Positions 34,541 to 43,421 of a stretch of DNA of 64,000 nucleotides are shown here, piece by piece. Position 1 is the first letter of the stretch. Each line of letters opens with the position of its first letter. The notes under the pieces are model-generated. The model was not told where the DNA came from. It saw only the letters and a program-made list of their open reading frames with translations, and searched no databases. Source of the DNA: JAFDBW01 sp963723355 (lineage in GTDB: Bacteria > Desulfobacterota > Desulfuromonadia > Desulfuromonadales > BM103); the NCBI GenBank assembly GCA_963723355.1, contig CAVRQQ010000012.1:1-64000 (forward strand), in the 5' to 3' direction. The translations under genes and the position numbers were made by a program.

Positions 34541-35908
34541 TTATGACTCCTTTTGCACGATCTGAACACGCAAAACAGGTTTTCCGGCGACCGGGCGCCA
34601 ACCTTCACAACGGCGCAAACTGACGACCCACAAAATTGTCTTATTTTCCAGCAGCAGCAGCGTTTTTTTGCGATCTTCCATGGCGAGTTTGAGGTCGACA
34701 AAAAAATCCTGGATTTTTTTTGTTCCGTCCATCCCTGATGGCCGAAAACGATCTCCAGGCAGACAGTGCCGCAGCGTCAGAGGGAACTGGAGGGCCGACG
34801 CATCGAACTCCACGGCGGCATGATTGTCTCCCGATGCGTGATCAGAAACAGACAGCTGCAATCTGCGCCCATCCGGGAGCGGATATGTCCCTGGCCCATC
34901 CAGCACAAGCTCAAGGCCAGCGATTACCTCGGGTGGCTCTCTATACAGCAACAGCTCTTCGTATCGGCAGGCGACCCAAGATCCGGGCAGGTGCAGCTCG
35001 CCCTGGGGCGGACCTGCACAGACAAGCTGCAGGACATCCCCGATATGGGTGGCCGTGATACTGCGCAAATCGCCGCGGATTTCATGCAGCACGGCCCTGA
35101 TGACCCTGCTGGCCAGCGATGGGGCCAATTCGGCAAGCGCTCCTCGCTGGAGAGAATAACCTCCATCAACCCTTGTACCGAGCTCTGTCAGGGTACGATT
35201 TGTCAGCTCGGACCAGAAGTCCTCATCCAGGCGCAACTGTTCGCACAACCCGGCAATCTGGCCGGTGATGTTAGGGTTGAAACTCTCCAGTAGCGGCTGC
35301 AGTTGATGACGGATGCGATTGCGGGTAAAAGCATGGTCGATGTTGCTCTCGTCTTCACGCCAGGCAAAGCCGCCTTCTTCGAGGTAGGTCACCAGTTCTT
35401 CGTGATGGAAGGACAGCAGCGGACGGATGACCCGTCCATCGACCTGGCGCATCCCCGCCAGGCCTGCGGTACCGGCGCCTCGCATCAGGCGCATCAGGAA
35501 GGTTTCGGCCTGGTCACCGGCATGGTGACCGAGCACGATCAGATCGCAATTGCGTTCTTTTGCAGTCGTTTCGAGAAACTCCCTGCGCACATCCCTGGCG
35601 ACTTCTTCCAGGTTGCCCTTGCGTCGCCGAGCGATCTCTGCCACATCCTGGCGCGCCACCGTCACCGGAACGCCCATCTCATGACAGAGTTGTGCGACAA
35701 AGGTTGCATCATCACGACTGGCAGGTCTCAGGGCGTGATCGAGATGCGCTGCCTCCAGGGACAGGTTCAGTGTCTCGGCAAGACCATACAGCAGACGCAG
35801 CAATGCCACCGAGTCGGCACCACCAGAAACAGCAACCAGCAGACGGCTGCCGGCGGGGATGCAACCGGAGAGCAGAAGAGCCTTATGAAACCGGTTCTGC
35901 AGGGTCAT
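34541..35908 (-). CDS. tilS: tRNA(Ile)-lysidine synthetase
   Basis: Converts C34 of the CAT-anticodon tRNA-Ile2 to lysidine so that it reads AUA. The N-type PP-loop is VAVSGGADSVALLRLL (about 26-41), followed by LDHALRPASRDDA and LGHHAGDQAETFLMRLMRG. Residues 370-455 form the TilS C-terminal domain (CLPGDRFRPSGMDGTKKIQ, LWVVSLRRCEGW). The ATG at 35908 is taken as start; a TTG at 35914 is possible. It lies immediately downstream of two CAT-anticodon tRNA genes, neither of which looks like the Ile2 substrate, and upstream of ftsH, an order widespread in bacteria. Confidence 0.95.
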   Translation of the reverse strand: MTLQNRFHKALLLSGCIPAGSRLLVAVSGGADSVALLRLLYGLAETLNLSLEAAHLDHALRPASRDDATFVAQLCHEMGVPVTVARQDVAEIARRRKGNLEEVARDVRREFLETTAKERNCDLIVLGHHAGDQAETFLMRLMRGAGTAGLAGMRQVDGRVIRPLLSFHHEELVTYLEEGGFAWREDESNIDHAFTRNRIRHQLQPLLESFNPNITGQIAGLCEQLRLDEDFWSELTNRTLTELGTRVDGGYSLQRGALAELAPSLASRVIRAVLHEIRGDLRSITATHIGDVLQLVCAGPPQGELHLPGSWVACRYEELLLYREPPEVIAGLELVLDGPGTYPLPDGRRLQLSVSDHASGDNHAAVEFDASALQFPLTLRHCLPGDRFRPSGMDGTKKIQDFFVDLKLAMEDRKKTLLLLENKTILWVVSLRRCEGWRPVAGKPVLRVQIVQKES

Positions 35909-35970
35909 GGACAACTACCATGCCGGCCGGTCGCCCTGTCAACGACAGAGAACAGGCCATGCCGAAAGCG

Positions 35971-36004
35971 CAGAACCCCCTTCCGGGGCTGGAAGGGGGT
36001 TCTG
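35971..36004 (-). terminator. Strong hairpin after the tRNA-Met pair
   Basis: A perfect 14-bp stem (35971-35984 with 35991-36004, loop of 6) lies 7 bases beyond the 3' end of tRNA-Met and before tilS. There is only a short T-containing tail on the minus strand, so it may be a terminator for the tRNA transcript or a processing stem. Confidence 0.65.
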
Positions 36005-36010
36005 TCAGAG

Positions 36011-36087
36011 TGGTGGCGGTGCAGAGATTCGAACTCCGGACACTGCGGATATGAGCCGCATGCTCTAACCAACTGAGCTACACCGCC
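36011..36087 (-). tRNA. tRNA-Met, elongator (anticodon CAT)
   Basis: Acceptor GGCGGTG pairs with CACCGCC; D-arm AGCTCAGTTGGTTAGAGC; anticodon arm GCGGCTCATATCCGC with CAT; T-arm CGGAG-TTCGAAT-CTCTG; CCA encoded. A tRNA-Ile2 identity is less likely because acceptor positions 4 and 5 are G, where the TilS substrate usually has C. Confidence 0.93.
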
Positions 36088-36128
36088 GAAAACCAGCCGG
36101 CCGCCCATCGGCGGCCGTATATTTTATT

Positions 36129-36205
<77 letters not shown>

Positions 36206-36217
36206 ACAGGATTTTGG

Positions 36218-36246
36218 AATTTACCCGTCCGCCCTGAGGATGTCAA
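36218..36246 (-). promoter_or_regulatory. Promoter of the tRNA-fMet/tRNA-Met pair
   Basis: On the minus strand a perfect TTGACA (36241-36246) and TAAATT (36218-36223) are 17 bases apart; initiation would fall about 6 bases before tRNA-fMet. Confidence 0.8.
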
Positions 36247-36260
36247 GAAAAAACTGTCCG

Positions 36261-36922
36261 TTAACGCTGCCGGACAATAGCAGACAACCTCTCCTTTTTA
36301 CGCAGGAAATCGACAGCCTTGTCAGCATTCTCACGGGAAGGGAAAGGCCCTGAAAGAACCCGGTGCCAGATCCCTTTTTCTCCGAGGTCGGCCCTTTCGA
36401 CAAAAACTCGTCAGGCCGTAGGTTTTGAGCCGACCCGCCAGCTTGGCGGCATCTTCACTCGTCCGAAAAGACGCGACCTGTACTACGAAGGCACCCGCTG
36501 TGGCAGTCGGTGGTTTGGCCCCGGCTTTCGGTAATGGCTTGGGCGTCGGACTGGCCTGCGGGACCGCCGTCTTTTTGACGACGCTGGCGCTGGTTGCCTT
36601 CTGCTCGGGGGGCAGGTTGATGCCACTGCCGAGAGGCGCCTGATTACCTTTCGGCAGGTTATCATAGAAAGTCAGCTGTTCCGGCTTATCGGGAGCGACT
36701 TCTTCAGCCGGTTTGGGCGGCGCTTCTACCTGGGCGACGGTAGGCCGATCCGGAGTTTTCCGTTCCGTCGGCAACTTCCGTCGCGACACCGCTCTGCTTG
36801 CCGTACAAAACCCCAAGAGAGAAGCTGACACCGGCGACAGCCAGAATCAGGATGACAGCCAGCACAAGCTGTTTTCGTTCAATGCGTCTTTGGCTGCGTG
36901 AGACCACCGGCTGCGCCATCAT
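36261..36922 (-). CDS. SPOR-domain membrane protein (two frameshifts)
   Basis: Cell-envelope protein with a C-terminal SPOR domain, which binds denuded glycan strands at division sites. From 36922 it reads MMAQPVVSRSQRRIERKQLV with one hydrophobic segment (VLAVILILAVAGVSFSLGVLY, about 19-40). Near 36775 the match moves frame (TPDRPTVAQVEAPPKPAEEV), giving a Pro/Ala/Lys linker, and the SPOR domain starts AFVVQVASFRTSEDAAKLAG. Near 36405 a second shift leads to VERADLGEKGIWHRVLSGPF and RENADKAVDFLRKKERL, ending at TAA 36261-36263. Spliced length about 220 residues. It follows argS by 24 bases. Confidence 0.83.
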
Positions 36923-36946
36923 CTAATCTATCTCCCGAGCTTCCGG

Positions 36947-38605
36947 TTACATGCGCTCCGGGGCATCCACCCCGAGCAGGTTCAGAGCATTGGCCAGGAC
37001 AGTTCTGACCCCGTTGACCAGGTAGAGGCGAGCCCGAGCTGACCTCAGCATCTTCCACCAGAACGCGTTGCCTGTTGTAGTAGCTGTGGAACTGGGCGGC
37101 GAGCTCCTGCAGATAGTACACGATCCGGTGCGGCTCGCAGCTCTGGGCTGCACCGACGACCGTTTCAGGGTAGCGCGCCAGATGTTTGGCCAAGGCCAGC
37201 TCTTCGGCAAGCGTCAGGCATGCCAGATCTGCCGTGCCGTGCCCCGGCAGGTCGACGCCCTGCTCTGTTGCCGTGCGATTGATGCTGCAAACACGGGCAT
37301 GGGCATACTGGACATAGTAAACCGGGTTGTCGTTGCTCTGGCGCTTGGCCAGTTCCAGATCAAAATCAAGCTGGCTGTCCGAGCGGCGCATCAGGAAGAA
37401 GAAGCGGCAGGCATCCTTGCCGACTTCATCGACCACGTCGCGCAAGGTAATGAAATTTCCGGACCTTTTCCCCATCGTGTAAGGCTGGCCGTCACGCAGC
37501 AGGTTGACCATCTGGATGAGCAGAACCTGGAGGTCCTCGGGCGGGTGCCCGAGCCCGGCCACGACGGCTTTCATGCGTGGCACGTAGCCATGATGGTCCG
37601 CGCCCCATACATCAATCACGCGCTCGAAGCCACGGTCGAACTTTTCCATGTGGTAGGCGACATCCGAGGCAAAATAGGTCGGGCTGCCATCCGACTTGAT
37701 CAACACCCGGTCCTTATCGTCACCGAAATCGGTTGTGCGCAGCCAGAGAGCGTCTTCCTGCTCATACGAAAGGCCCTTTTGCGCCAGCTTGGCGAGTTCG
37801 GTCGTCACCATGTCCCGGTCATAAAGGCTCTGCTCGCTGAACCAGTTGTCAAAGGTAATACCGAAAGCTTCCAGGTCAACGGCTATCCATTCAAGCACCT
37901 TGCTCACACCATAAGCGGAGCAAAGCTTGATCGCATCAGCTTCTTCACGCTTTATGACGTCCGGGCTCTCATCGCGCAGGCTGGCCGCCAGTTCTCGGAT
38001 GTAGTCTCCCTGGTAGCCGTCTTCCGGAAAGCTGATCTGATCTCCGTGCAGTTCACGCAGGCGCAGCCAAATCGAGCGGCCGAGAGTCGCGACCTGGTTG
38101 CCGGCATCATTGACGTAGTACTCGCGCTGCACATCGAAACCAGCAGCCTGCAGGATTGAGGCGACGGCATCCCCACGGCGGCGCCCCTGCCATGACCGAT
38201 GTGCAGCGGGCCGGTGGGGTTGGCGCTGACAAATTCAACCTGGACTTTCTGTCCCTGGCCTGCCCTGGAGATGCCATATTCAGGGCCCCTGGCCGTAATG
38301 TCGTCGAGCACCTCGTACCAGCAAACGGGTGCCAGGGTAAAGTTAATGAAACCGGGGCCGGCAATGTCAACCTTGTCGAGGAGCGGACTTTCACCGAGGG
38401 TCGCCACCAGAGCCTCGGCGATCTGGCGGGGCGCCTTCTTCTCGGTCCGGGCCATGATCATTGCCAGGTTGGTCGCAAAATCACCGTGCTCTGGGTTTCC
38501 GGGTACTTCGACCTGGATCTCCGGGATTTCCCCGGAGTGCAGGGTCTTGTTATCGAAGCAGGCCTGCAAGGCTTTGGCGATCTGCTGTCGCAGGAGATCC
38601 TTCAT
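36947..38605 (-). CDS. argS: Arginyl-tRNA synthetase (two frameshifts)
   Basis: Class I synthetase charging tRNA-Arg. The N-terminal Add-1 domain begins MKDLLRQQIAKALQACFDNK; the signature NPTGPLHIGHGRGAAVG precedes a break near 38172, where a run of four C (five would restore the frame) leads to VQREYYVNDAGNQVATLGRS. The core continues with DVWGADHHGYVPRMKA and MGKRSGNFITLRDVVDE, and a second break near 37036 (one extra G) leads to ARARLYLVNGVRTVLANALN and GVDAPERM with TAA at 36947. Spliced length about 552 residues, standard. Essential gene, so the shifts are almost surely sequence errors. Confidence 0.94.
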
Positions 38606-38614
38606 AAGCTTACG

Positions 38615-38785
38615 TCAGTTATCCTCCGTAACGGCATCATCCTGCTTTCCCTTGTTTTTCCGCAGGGCGACATCTTCGCAGTAATCTGGACAGTGCAAGG
38701 TTCCGCCACTGTCCATCGAAAAGCGTTTCGCACAATTGGCGCGCCAGGCGCAGTTCATACAGAGCTTGCGTGTGTCTTCTGTCAT
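38615..38785 (-). CDS. Small Cys-rich protein, 56 residues
   Basis: An intact short frame upstream of argS reads MTEDTRKLCMNCAWRANCAK and later GTLHCPDYCEDVALRKNKGK, ending at TGA 38615-38617. Five cysteines in the pattern C-x2-C-x5-C and C-x3-C suggest a metal-binding mini-protein. Ten bases separate its stop from the argS start, so it is probably co-transcribed. I do not recognise a named family, though similar short proteins seem to occur beside argS in Geobacter relatives. The ribosome site is weak. Function unknown. Confidence 0.65.
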   Translation of the reverse strand: MTEDTRKLCMNCAWRANCAKRFSMDSGGTLHCPDYCEDVALRKNKGKQDDAVTEDN

Positions 38786-38915
38786 GATTACGACTCGTCT
38801 CAGGGGTGAAAAAGCAATGTATGTTAGCGCTGCCCATGCAGGGTGTCAAGCGTTCACGAGGGTGGAAATAACGCAGACACGCCCGGCAGAGGAAAAACCT
38901 CAGGGCATAACAAAG

Positions 38916-38943
38916 GCCCAACCCGATTGTACGGGATGGGCCA
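38916..38943 (-). terminator. Terminator of the ftsB-like gene
   Basis: GGCCCAACCCG pairs with CGGGATGGGCC (one mismatch, loop of 6), 23 bases after the ftsB-like stop on the minus strand, followed by TTTGTTATG. Confidence 0.6.
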
Positions 38944-38966
38944 GGCAAAGTGAGTATAGATCGATA

Positions 38967-39278
38967 TTATTTTCGGTCTTGAAACTGGAAGACCAGTTCG
39001 TCGTCCCGAACCATGCCTAGCTCGGTCCGGGCGACTCTCTCTATATAGTTCCGGTCATTTTTTAATGCTGAAATTTCAATACGCAGCTGCTCATTCTGAG
39101 CTTCAAACTGGCTGACTTTGCCGACCAGTTCGGCTCTCTGGTTGGACAGCTTCAACATGTGCAGAATCCCTCGATCGCCGAACAGGGCAAAACCGAGAAT
39201 CAAAACCACCAGAGCCAGTGGCCATAAATTGTGTCGCCCCCCATCAGGGCGTGAAGCTGGAGCAGGACTCCCCGCCAT
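38967..39278 (-). CDS. ftsB: Septum formation initiator, FtsB/DivIC family
   Basis: Bitopic cell-division protein that forms a complex with FtsL and FtsQ. The ATG at 39278 (MAGSPAPASRPDGG) follows GAGGAG by 8 bases; an ATG 14 codons earlier lacks a ribosome site. One hydrophobic segment (LWPLALVVLILGFALFG) is followed by a coiled coil (LKLSNQRAELVGKVSQFEAQ through EISALKNDRNYIERVART) and the typical end ELGMVRDDELVFQF. About 103 residues. It lies alone between two terminators. Confidence 0.88.
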   Translation of the reverse strand: MAGSPAPASRPDGGRHNLWPLALVVLILGFALFGDRGILHMLKLSNQRAELVGKVSQFEAQNEQLRIEISALKNDRNYIERVARTELGMVRDDELVFQFQDRK

Positions 39279-39403
39279 AAGCAATCTCCTCAATTTCCGG
39301 ATTGTTTCATCAAACAGCATGAAAAATCAAGGTTTTTTGCACAAGCGCTATGAAGCGCCGGAAAGTATGGACATCTGGATGATGGAGAACTGGCAACAAG
39401 AAC

Positions 39404-39435
39404 AAAAAAAGGCCTGCCATTCGGCAGGCCTTTTT
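39404..39435. terminator. Terminator of the comEA-like gene
   Basis: An 8-bp stem GGCCTGCC/GGCAGGCC (39411-39418 with 39423-39430) has seven A before it and five T after it, so it can stop transcription in both directions. It lies 8 bases after the comEA-like stop. Confidence 0.88.
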
Positions 39436-39443
39436 GCGAGACA

Positions 39444-39746
39444 TTAATCTACGGTCAGCTGGTCTTTCAGCTTGGCCAGTTTGGCTTCGCCGATCCCATT
39501 GACCTCCGCCAGTTGATCGACGCTTCTGAACGGCCCGTGCTTATCCCGATAGGAGACGATGCGCTCCGAGAGGGCCGGTCCGACGCCAGGCAGTGCCTGC
39601 AGTTGTTCCGCAGTTGCCTGGTTGAGATGAATGGTTTCAATAGTTACTTTGGCTGCCGGATTTTCGGCAGCAGAGACGGTCGCCGGAGACAATCCGGCAG
39701 ACCCAACGACAAACATCAAGGCCAACAATAACAGATAATGCTTCAT
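39444..39746 (-). CDS. Secreted ComEA-like helix-hairpin-helix protein
   Basis: Small exported DNA-binding protein. The ATG at 39746 follows GGAGGG; the frame runs 39 codons further upstream without support. The 100-residue product has a clear signal peptide (MKHYLLLLALMFVVGSAGLS, cleavage near TVSAA) and then one ComEA HhH domain: IHLNQATAEQLQALPGVGPA and GPFRSVDQLAEVNGIGEAKL. Single-domain proteins of this kind are widespread and may act in DNA uptake or in the periplasm; there is no other competence gene beside it. It lies between lptD and the ftsB-like gene. Confidence 0.88.
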   Translation of the reverse strand: MKHYLLLLALMFVVGSAGLSPATVSAAENPAAKVTIETIHLNQATAEQLQALPGVGPALSERIVSYRDKHGPFRSVDQLAEVNGIGEAKLAKLKDQLTVD

Positions 39747-39938
39747 AACATTTCCCTCCATAATTGGAATCATAACAAACCCGATGCGGGCATAAAATCC
39801 TGCAATCCCTCCTTGAATACACCTCCCTCCCGGATCAGTTTTGCCGCCCAACCCGACTCCCAACGAGTCTCATCGGATGGCTGGCAAGTTCAGGAGAAAA
39901 TATCAGAGATTTCACCTTTGTCAAACAAATCACATAAA

Positions 39939-42128
39939 TCAGTTCGTCATGCCGAAGCCGCCACCGAACCCCTTGTTCATCCCCAACCCGGCCAGGACAA
40001 AGCTGAGCATCACCTCATGGTCCTTGCTGTCGTTCTCCCGGTAGCGGTCGCGATAAGTCAACAGGATGCTCCAGCACTTGGAGCGATATTCGAGCCCGAC
40101 GATTTTTTCAAGCTCACGATTTTCCCGGAAGTCGTAACGCTCCTCGAACCGGAGATAGACCGGCTTGAGGAGCGACGTATCAAGCTGGAACTTGACGTAA
40201 TCCGTCGCCGCATTTTCATAGGTGTCGTCCTTGTAGGTGTAATTGACCCTGACCGCATTGCCGCTATCGTCTCTGGCAGAAGCAGCGACACGCAGGTTCC
40301 GTAAGCCGCTGTTACCGTAAACCGGGATCAGGCTGTCCACCTCCAGAGCGACGTTCCGGGTTGGCCAGAAACCCAGTTCAAGGCGCACGTCCGAGAACGG
40401 CCGGTCATCATCGAACAGGTCATCCTCATCCTCAAACCTGTAGTTCTGCGAAAGGCGCAGGTTCATGAAATCGCGATAAACCGTGGTGCCGTCCTCTTTA
40501 ATATTGCTGGTCGTCAAACGGTTGACCAGCGCATAGCCGATATCGTTACGCTGGATCTGGCGATCAAAAAGGTCGAAGAGCGGCAAATCATCCTGGCTCT
40601 TGTCGGGCACATAAGTATAAACCACTTTCGGTTCAATACTGTGCATGAGCCCTTCCATGCCCCAGCGGTTCGGCGCATAGGTCCTGACCAGGCGGGTCGC
40701 GACGGTCAGGGAATATTCCGGGACAAACTGCTGATCGTCTTCAGCGTCCGTATCGTAAAGCCGTTCATGGAGAGATATCTCCGGGGTCAATTCCAGCCAG
40801 GATCCCGGCTTGAAGGATGCCGACACGAAAGGCCTCAGGTAAAGCCTCTCGCCATCCAGTCCCTCGTCACGCTGGAATCTCGTGGCATAACTCTCCAGGC
40901 CAAGATACAGCGGAGTATCACCCAGCCGGTAGCGGCTCAGGCCGAGTCCCAGTTCAGGGAGACGCTGTAGTGACGTGTCGTTATCTTCTTCGAGATTCTT
41001 GAGATAGCGGCCATAACCGACCAGGTTGAGCTTCTCCCAGTTGCGCTGGAGAATCACGGTTGAAACCGTCAGGTCACGATTGTATTGATCGGCCGACTCA
41101 CCGAATTCGTCAAAGAACTCCTGCTTATTGGTGTATTCGACATCGCCGGTCAAGGTCCAGCCGCCGGGCAGGTTGCCGCGATGTTTCCAGTCCAGATAAT
41201 ACGTGTTCGGCGTATCATCGATACCAGCGACATGATAGTAAAGAGCCTTGCCGTTGTTCTGGTTGGCCAGAGCATAACGGTACTCAAGTCCGGTACCAAG
41301 GCCTACCTTGGAAAGGTAGTCAAGGTAGAAGGTTGCATCCATATTACGATCGATAACCTGATACCACGCCATGGAAGTGCGCGCACCCTTGTTGTTTGAA
41401 TAGCCGAACCAGGGGGCCAGCAATCCGGACTCGCGTTCGGTCTTTACCGGAAAATACATATAGGGAGTATAGAGTACCGGCACGTCCCTGATGTGAAAGA
41501 AGACCCCCTTGGCACGGGCATAGCCGCCCAGGTCGACATCCACCTCCCGGGCGGAGAACTTCCAGTCCGGAATCTCTCCGTCGCAGGTTGTGAAGCTGCC
41601 ATCTTTGACAAAATAATTGGCCTGCCCGTGTTTCTCTATCTCTTCACCGGCAAGGTGGAAATTATCTTCATGGACCAGGACCCTGCCGCCGTGCGCCCGG
41701 CCCTGGCCGGTGGTCATGTTGTACTGCATGCTGTCCCCGGTGAAGCTGACGTCGGCATCGTTCAACAGGACGGCTCCCCGCGCAGCGGCATCCTGAGTTG
41801 AAGATTGCCAGAGGAGTTCTTCTGACCTCAGCTCGACATCAGCCTGGCGCAGGACGACATCCCCTTTGGCCTCGTAACTCTGTTCCTCGGCATTGTACGA
41901 AAGCTGATCAGCAACCAGGGAGATCGGCGCGTCCTTGTTTGTCTCCGGTTCAGGAGTCGCAGGCTCCATCCCTGCGAGGGTTTTTTCGGCAGTCGCCGGT
42001 GCCGGTTCCTCAGCGGCCTCGGCAGGCCTGCTCAGGCCTCCCCAGGCTATAGTGCTGATGATAAGCAACGCGCAGAGCACTGCTCCAGATGACAAATTTC
42101 GCATGGCACGACCTGTCTTGGTAAGCAT
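39939..42128 (-). CDS. lptD: LPS-assembly outer-membrane protein LptD
   Basis: Outer-membrane beta-barrel that inserts lipopolysaccharide with LptE. 729 residues. Signal peptide at residues 9-38 (LCALLIISTIAWGG, cleavage near PAEAA). An OstA/LptA-like jelly-roll follows (VADQLSYNAEEQSYEAKGDV, QYNMTTGQGRAHGG), then the barrel with many aromatic strands from PVLYTPYMYFPV to LEYRSKCWSILLTYRDRY. The C-terminal cysteine-containing strand fits LptD. It proves a didermal envelope with LPS. An in-frame ATG at codon 9 is another possible start. Downstream of folC by 15 bases. Confidence 0.92.
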   Translation of the reverse strand: MLTKTGRAMRNLSSGAVLCALLIISTIAWGGLSRPAEAAEEPAPATAEKTLAGMEPATPEPETNKDAPISLVADQLSYNAEEQSYEAKGDVVLRQADVELRSEELLWQSSTQDAAARGAVLLNDADVSFTGDSMQYNMTTGQGRAHGGRVLVHEDNFHLAGEEIEKHGQANYFVKDGSFTTCDGEIPDWKFSAREVDVDLGGYARAKGVFFHIRDVPVLYTPYMYFPVKTERESGLLAPWFGYSNNKGARTSMAWYQVIDRNMDATFYLDYLSKVGLGTGLEYRYALANQNNGKALYYHVAGIDDTPNTYYLDWKHRGNLPGGWTLTGDVEYTNKQEFFDEFGESADQYNRDLTVSTVILQRNWEKLNLVGYGRYLKNLEEDNDTSLQRLPELGLGLSRYRLGDTPLYLGLESYATRFQRDEGLDGERLYLRPFVSASFKPGSWLELTPEISLHERLYDTDAEDDQQFVPEYSLTVATRLVRTYAPNRWGMEGLMHSIEPKVVYTYVPDKSQDDLPLFDLFDRQIQRNDIGYALVNRLTTSNIKEDGTTVYRDFMNLRLSQNYRFEDEDDLFDDDRPFSDVRLELGFWPTRNVALEVDSLIPVYGNSGLRNLRVAASARDDSGNAVRVNYTYKDDTYENAATDYVKFQLDTSLLKPVYLRFEERYDFRENRELEKIVGLEYRSKCWSILLTYRDRYRENDSKDHEVMLSFVLAGLGMNKGFGGGFGMTN

Positions 42129-42143
42129 AAATGCTGTCCGCCG

Positions 42144-43418
42144 TCAGCGGATAAACGGCAGATTTCCCTCCTGAAATTTCTCGCGCAACTCGGCGACCAG
42201 GAACAATGAGCCGCAGACAACCACAGGGGTTTCATCTCTAGAGGCTGCAACCGCAGCGGCCAACCCCGCCTCGGCGGAGAGGTACTCCGTACAGGGCAGC
42301 CTTAGTCCGGCAGCCCAGCGGGCGATCCGGGCCGTTGGCACGCTTGGCCCATAACAAACTGGAACAGCATATACTGAGGCGGCAAAATTTTCCAGAGGCA
42401 TCATGACCTCTTCCGGGATACGTTCGCCGCTCAACCCGGCAACCAGGTGAATCTTTGTGATCTGCAGGTCATTCAGATAATCGGCAAGGCAGCTGATCCC
42501 GGCTCGATTGTGCGATACATCCGTCAGGATCTTCTGCCTGCACGGCCACCATTCCAGACGCCCCGGCCAGGATACTGCCCTGGCGGTTTCACGGATTGCC
42601 GCATCGTTAATCGGCAGGCCCTGTTCACGTAGCTTAATGGCTGCGGCGATCGCCTGGGAGAAATTGTCCCGTTGATGCCGGCCGGCCAGCGGGCAGGACA
42701 GGCCATTTATACGTTCGTTACCCATGACAACCGAGAGATCGTCATGGTCTCCCTCCCAGGAAAAATCACGCCCGGCCAGACAGACCCGGGCATCAAGCGA
42801 GGAGGCTGCGTTCAGTACCACTTCGAGGGCCTCAGGCTCCTGCCTGCCAATAACCACCGGTACGCCAGGCTTCAGGATACCGGCTTTTTCCGCAGCGATC
42901 TCTGCCAGGCTTTCACCGAGATGCTCACTGTGATCGCGGCTGATCGGGGTTATTATACAGAGTTGTGGTTCGATGATATTGGTTGCATCGAGCCTGCCCC
43001 CAAGGCCCGTTTCAATAACCGCGATATCAACCCGGCGCTCCTGAAAAGCCAGCAGGGCCATGGCCGTCGTCGCCTCGAAGAAGGTCACCGGAATGCCATC
43101 GGCGGCAACACGAACCTGCTTTGCGAGCAGCGCAACATCATCCCGGGAGACCGGTTCTCCATCGATACGGATGCGCTCGGTAAAACAGTGCAGATGGGGT
43201 GACGTGTAGAGGCCTGCCCGTAAGCCGGAATGCTTGAGAATTTCTGCCAACATGACGCTGACAGAGCCCTTGCCATTGGTGCCGGCAACGTGGATACAGG
43301 GCAGCGTATTCTGCAAAAGGGGCAGTCGACTTTTTATCGCCTGCATATTCTCCAGGCCAAGCTTGATGCCGAACCGCTGCAGCCCATACAGGTAATCGAG
43401 GCTGGCTGAATAGTTCAC
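42144..43418 (-). CDS. folC: Folylpolyglutamate / dihydrofolate synthase
   Basis: Adds glutamate to dihydropteroate and to folates. 424 residues starting at a GTG (minus strand 43418), three bases after the accD stop. ATP loop HVAGTNGKGSVSVMLAEIL (P-loop about 45-52), then SPHLHCFTERIRIDGEPVS, VIETGLGGRLDATNII and DVSHNRAGISCLADYL. Follows accD, an accD-folC pair seen in E. coli as well. With folP (32 kb) and folA (5 kb) it makes up the later folate pathway. Intact. Confidence 0.95.
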   Translation of the reverse strand: MNYSASLDYLYGLQRFGIKLGLENMQAIKSRLPLLQNTLPCIHVAGTNGKGSVSVMLAEILKHSGLRAGLYTSPHLHCFTERIRIDGEPVSRDDVALLAKQVRVAADGIPVTFFEATTAMALLAFQERRVDIAVIETGLGGRLDATNIIEPQLCIITPISRDHSEHLGESLAEIAAEKAGILKPGVPVVIGRQEPEALEVVLNAASSLDARVCLAGRDFSWEGDHDDLSVVMGNERINGLSCPLAGRHQRDNFSQAIAAAIKLREQGLPINDAAIRETARAVSWPGRLEWWPCRQKILTDVSHNRAGISCLADYLNDLQITKIHLVAGLSGERIPEEVMMPLENFAASVYAVPVCYGPSVPTARIARWAAGLRLPCTEYLSAEAGLAAAVAASRDETPVVVCGSLFLVAELREKFQEGNLPFIR

Positions 43419-43421
43419 AGA

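Noticed and set aside
36011..36087. tRNA-Ile2 (CAT) as identity of the first CAT tRNA
   Set aside because: Body and acceptor fit elongator tRNA-Met of related bacteria; the C-rich acceptor positions expected for the TilS substrate are absent.
38637..38948. 103-codon minus-strand frame overlapping the small Cys protein
   Set aside because: The sequence has no family-like features, and the alternative frame gives an ordered Cys pattern placed next to argS.
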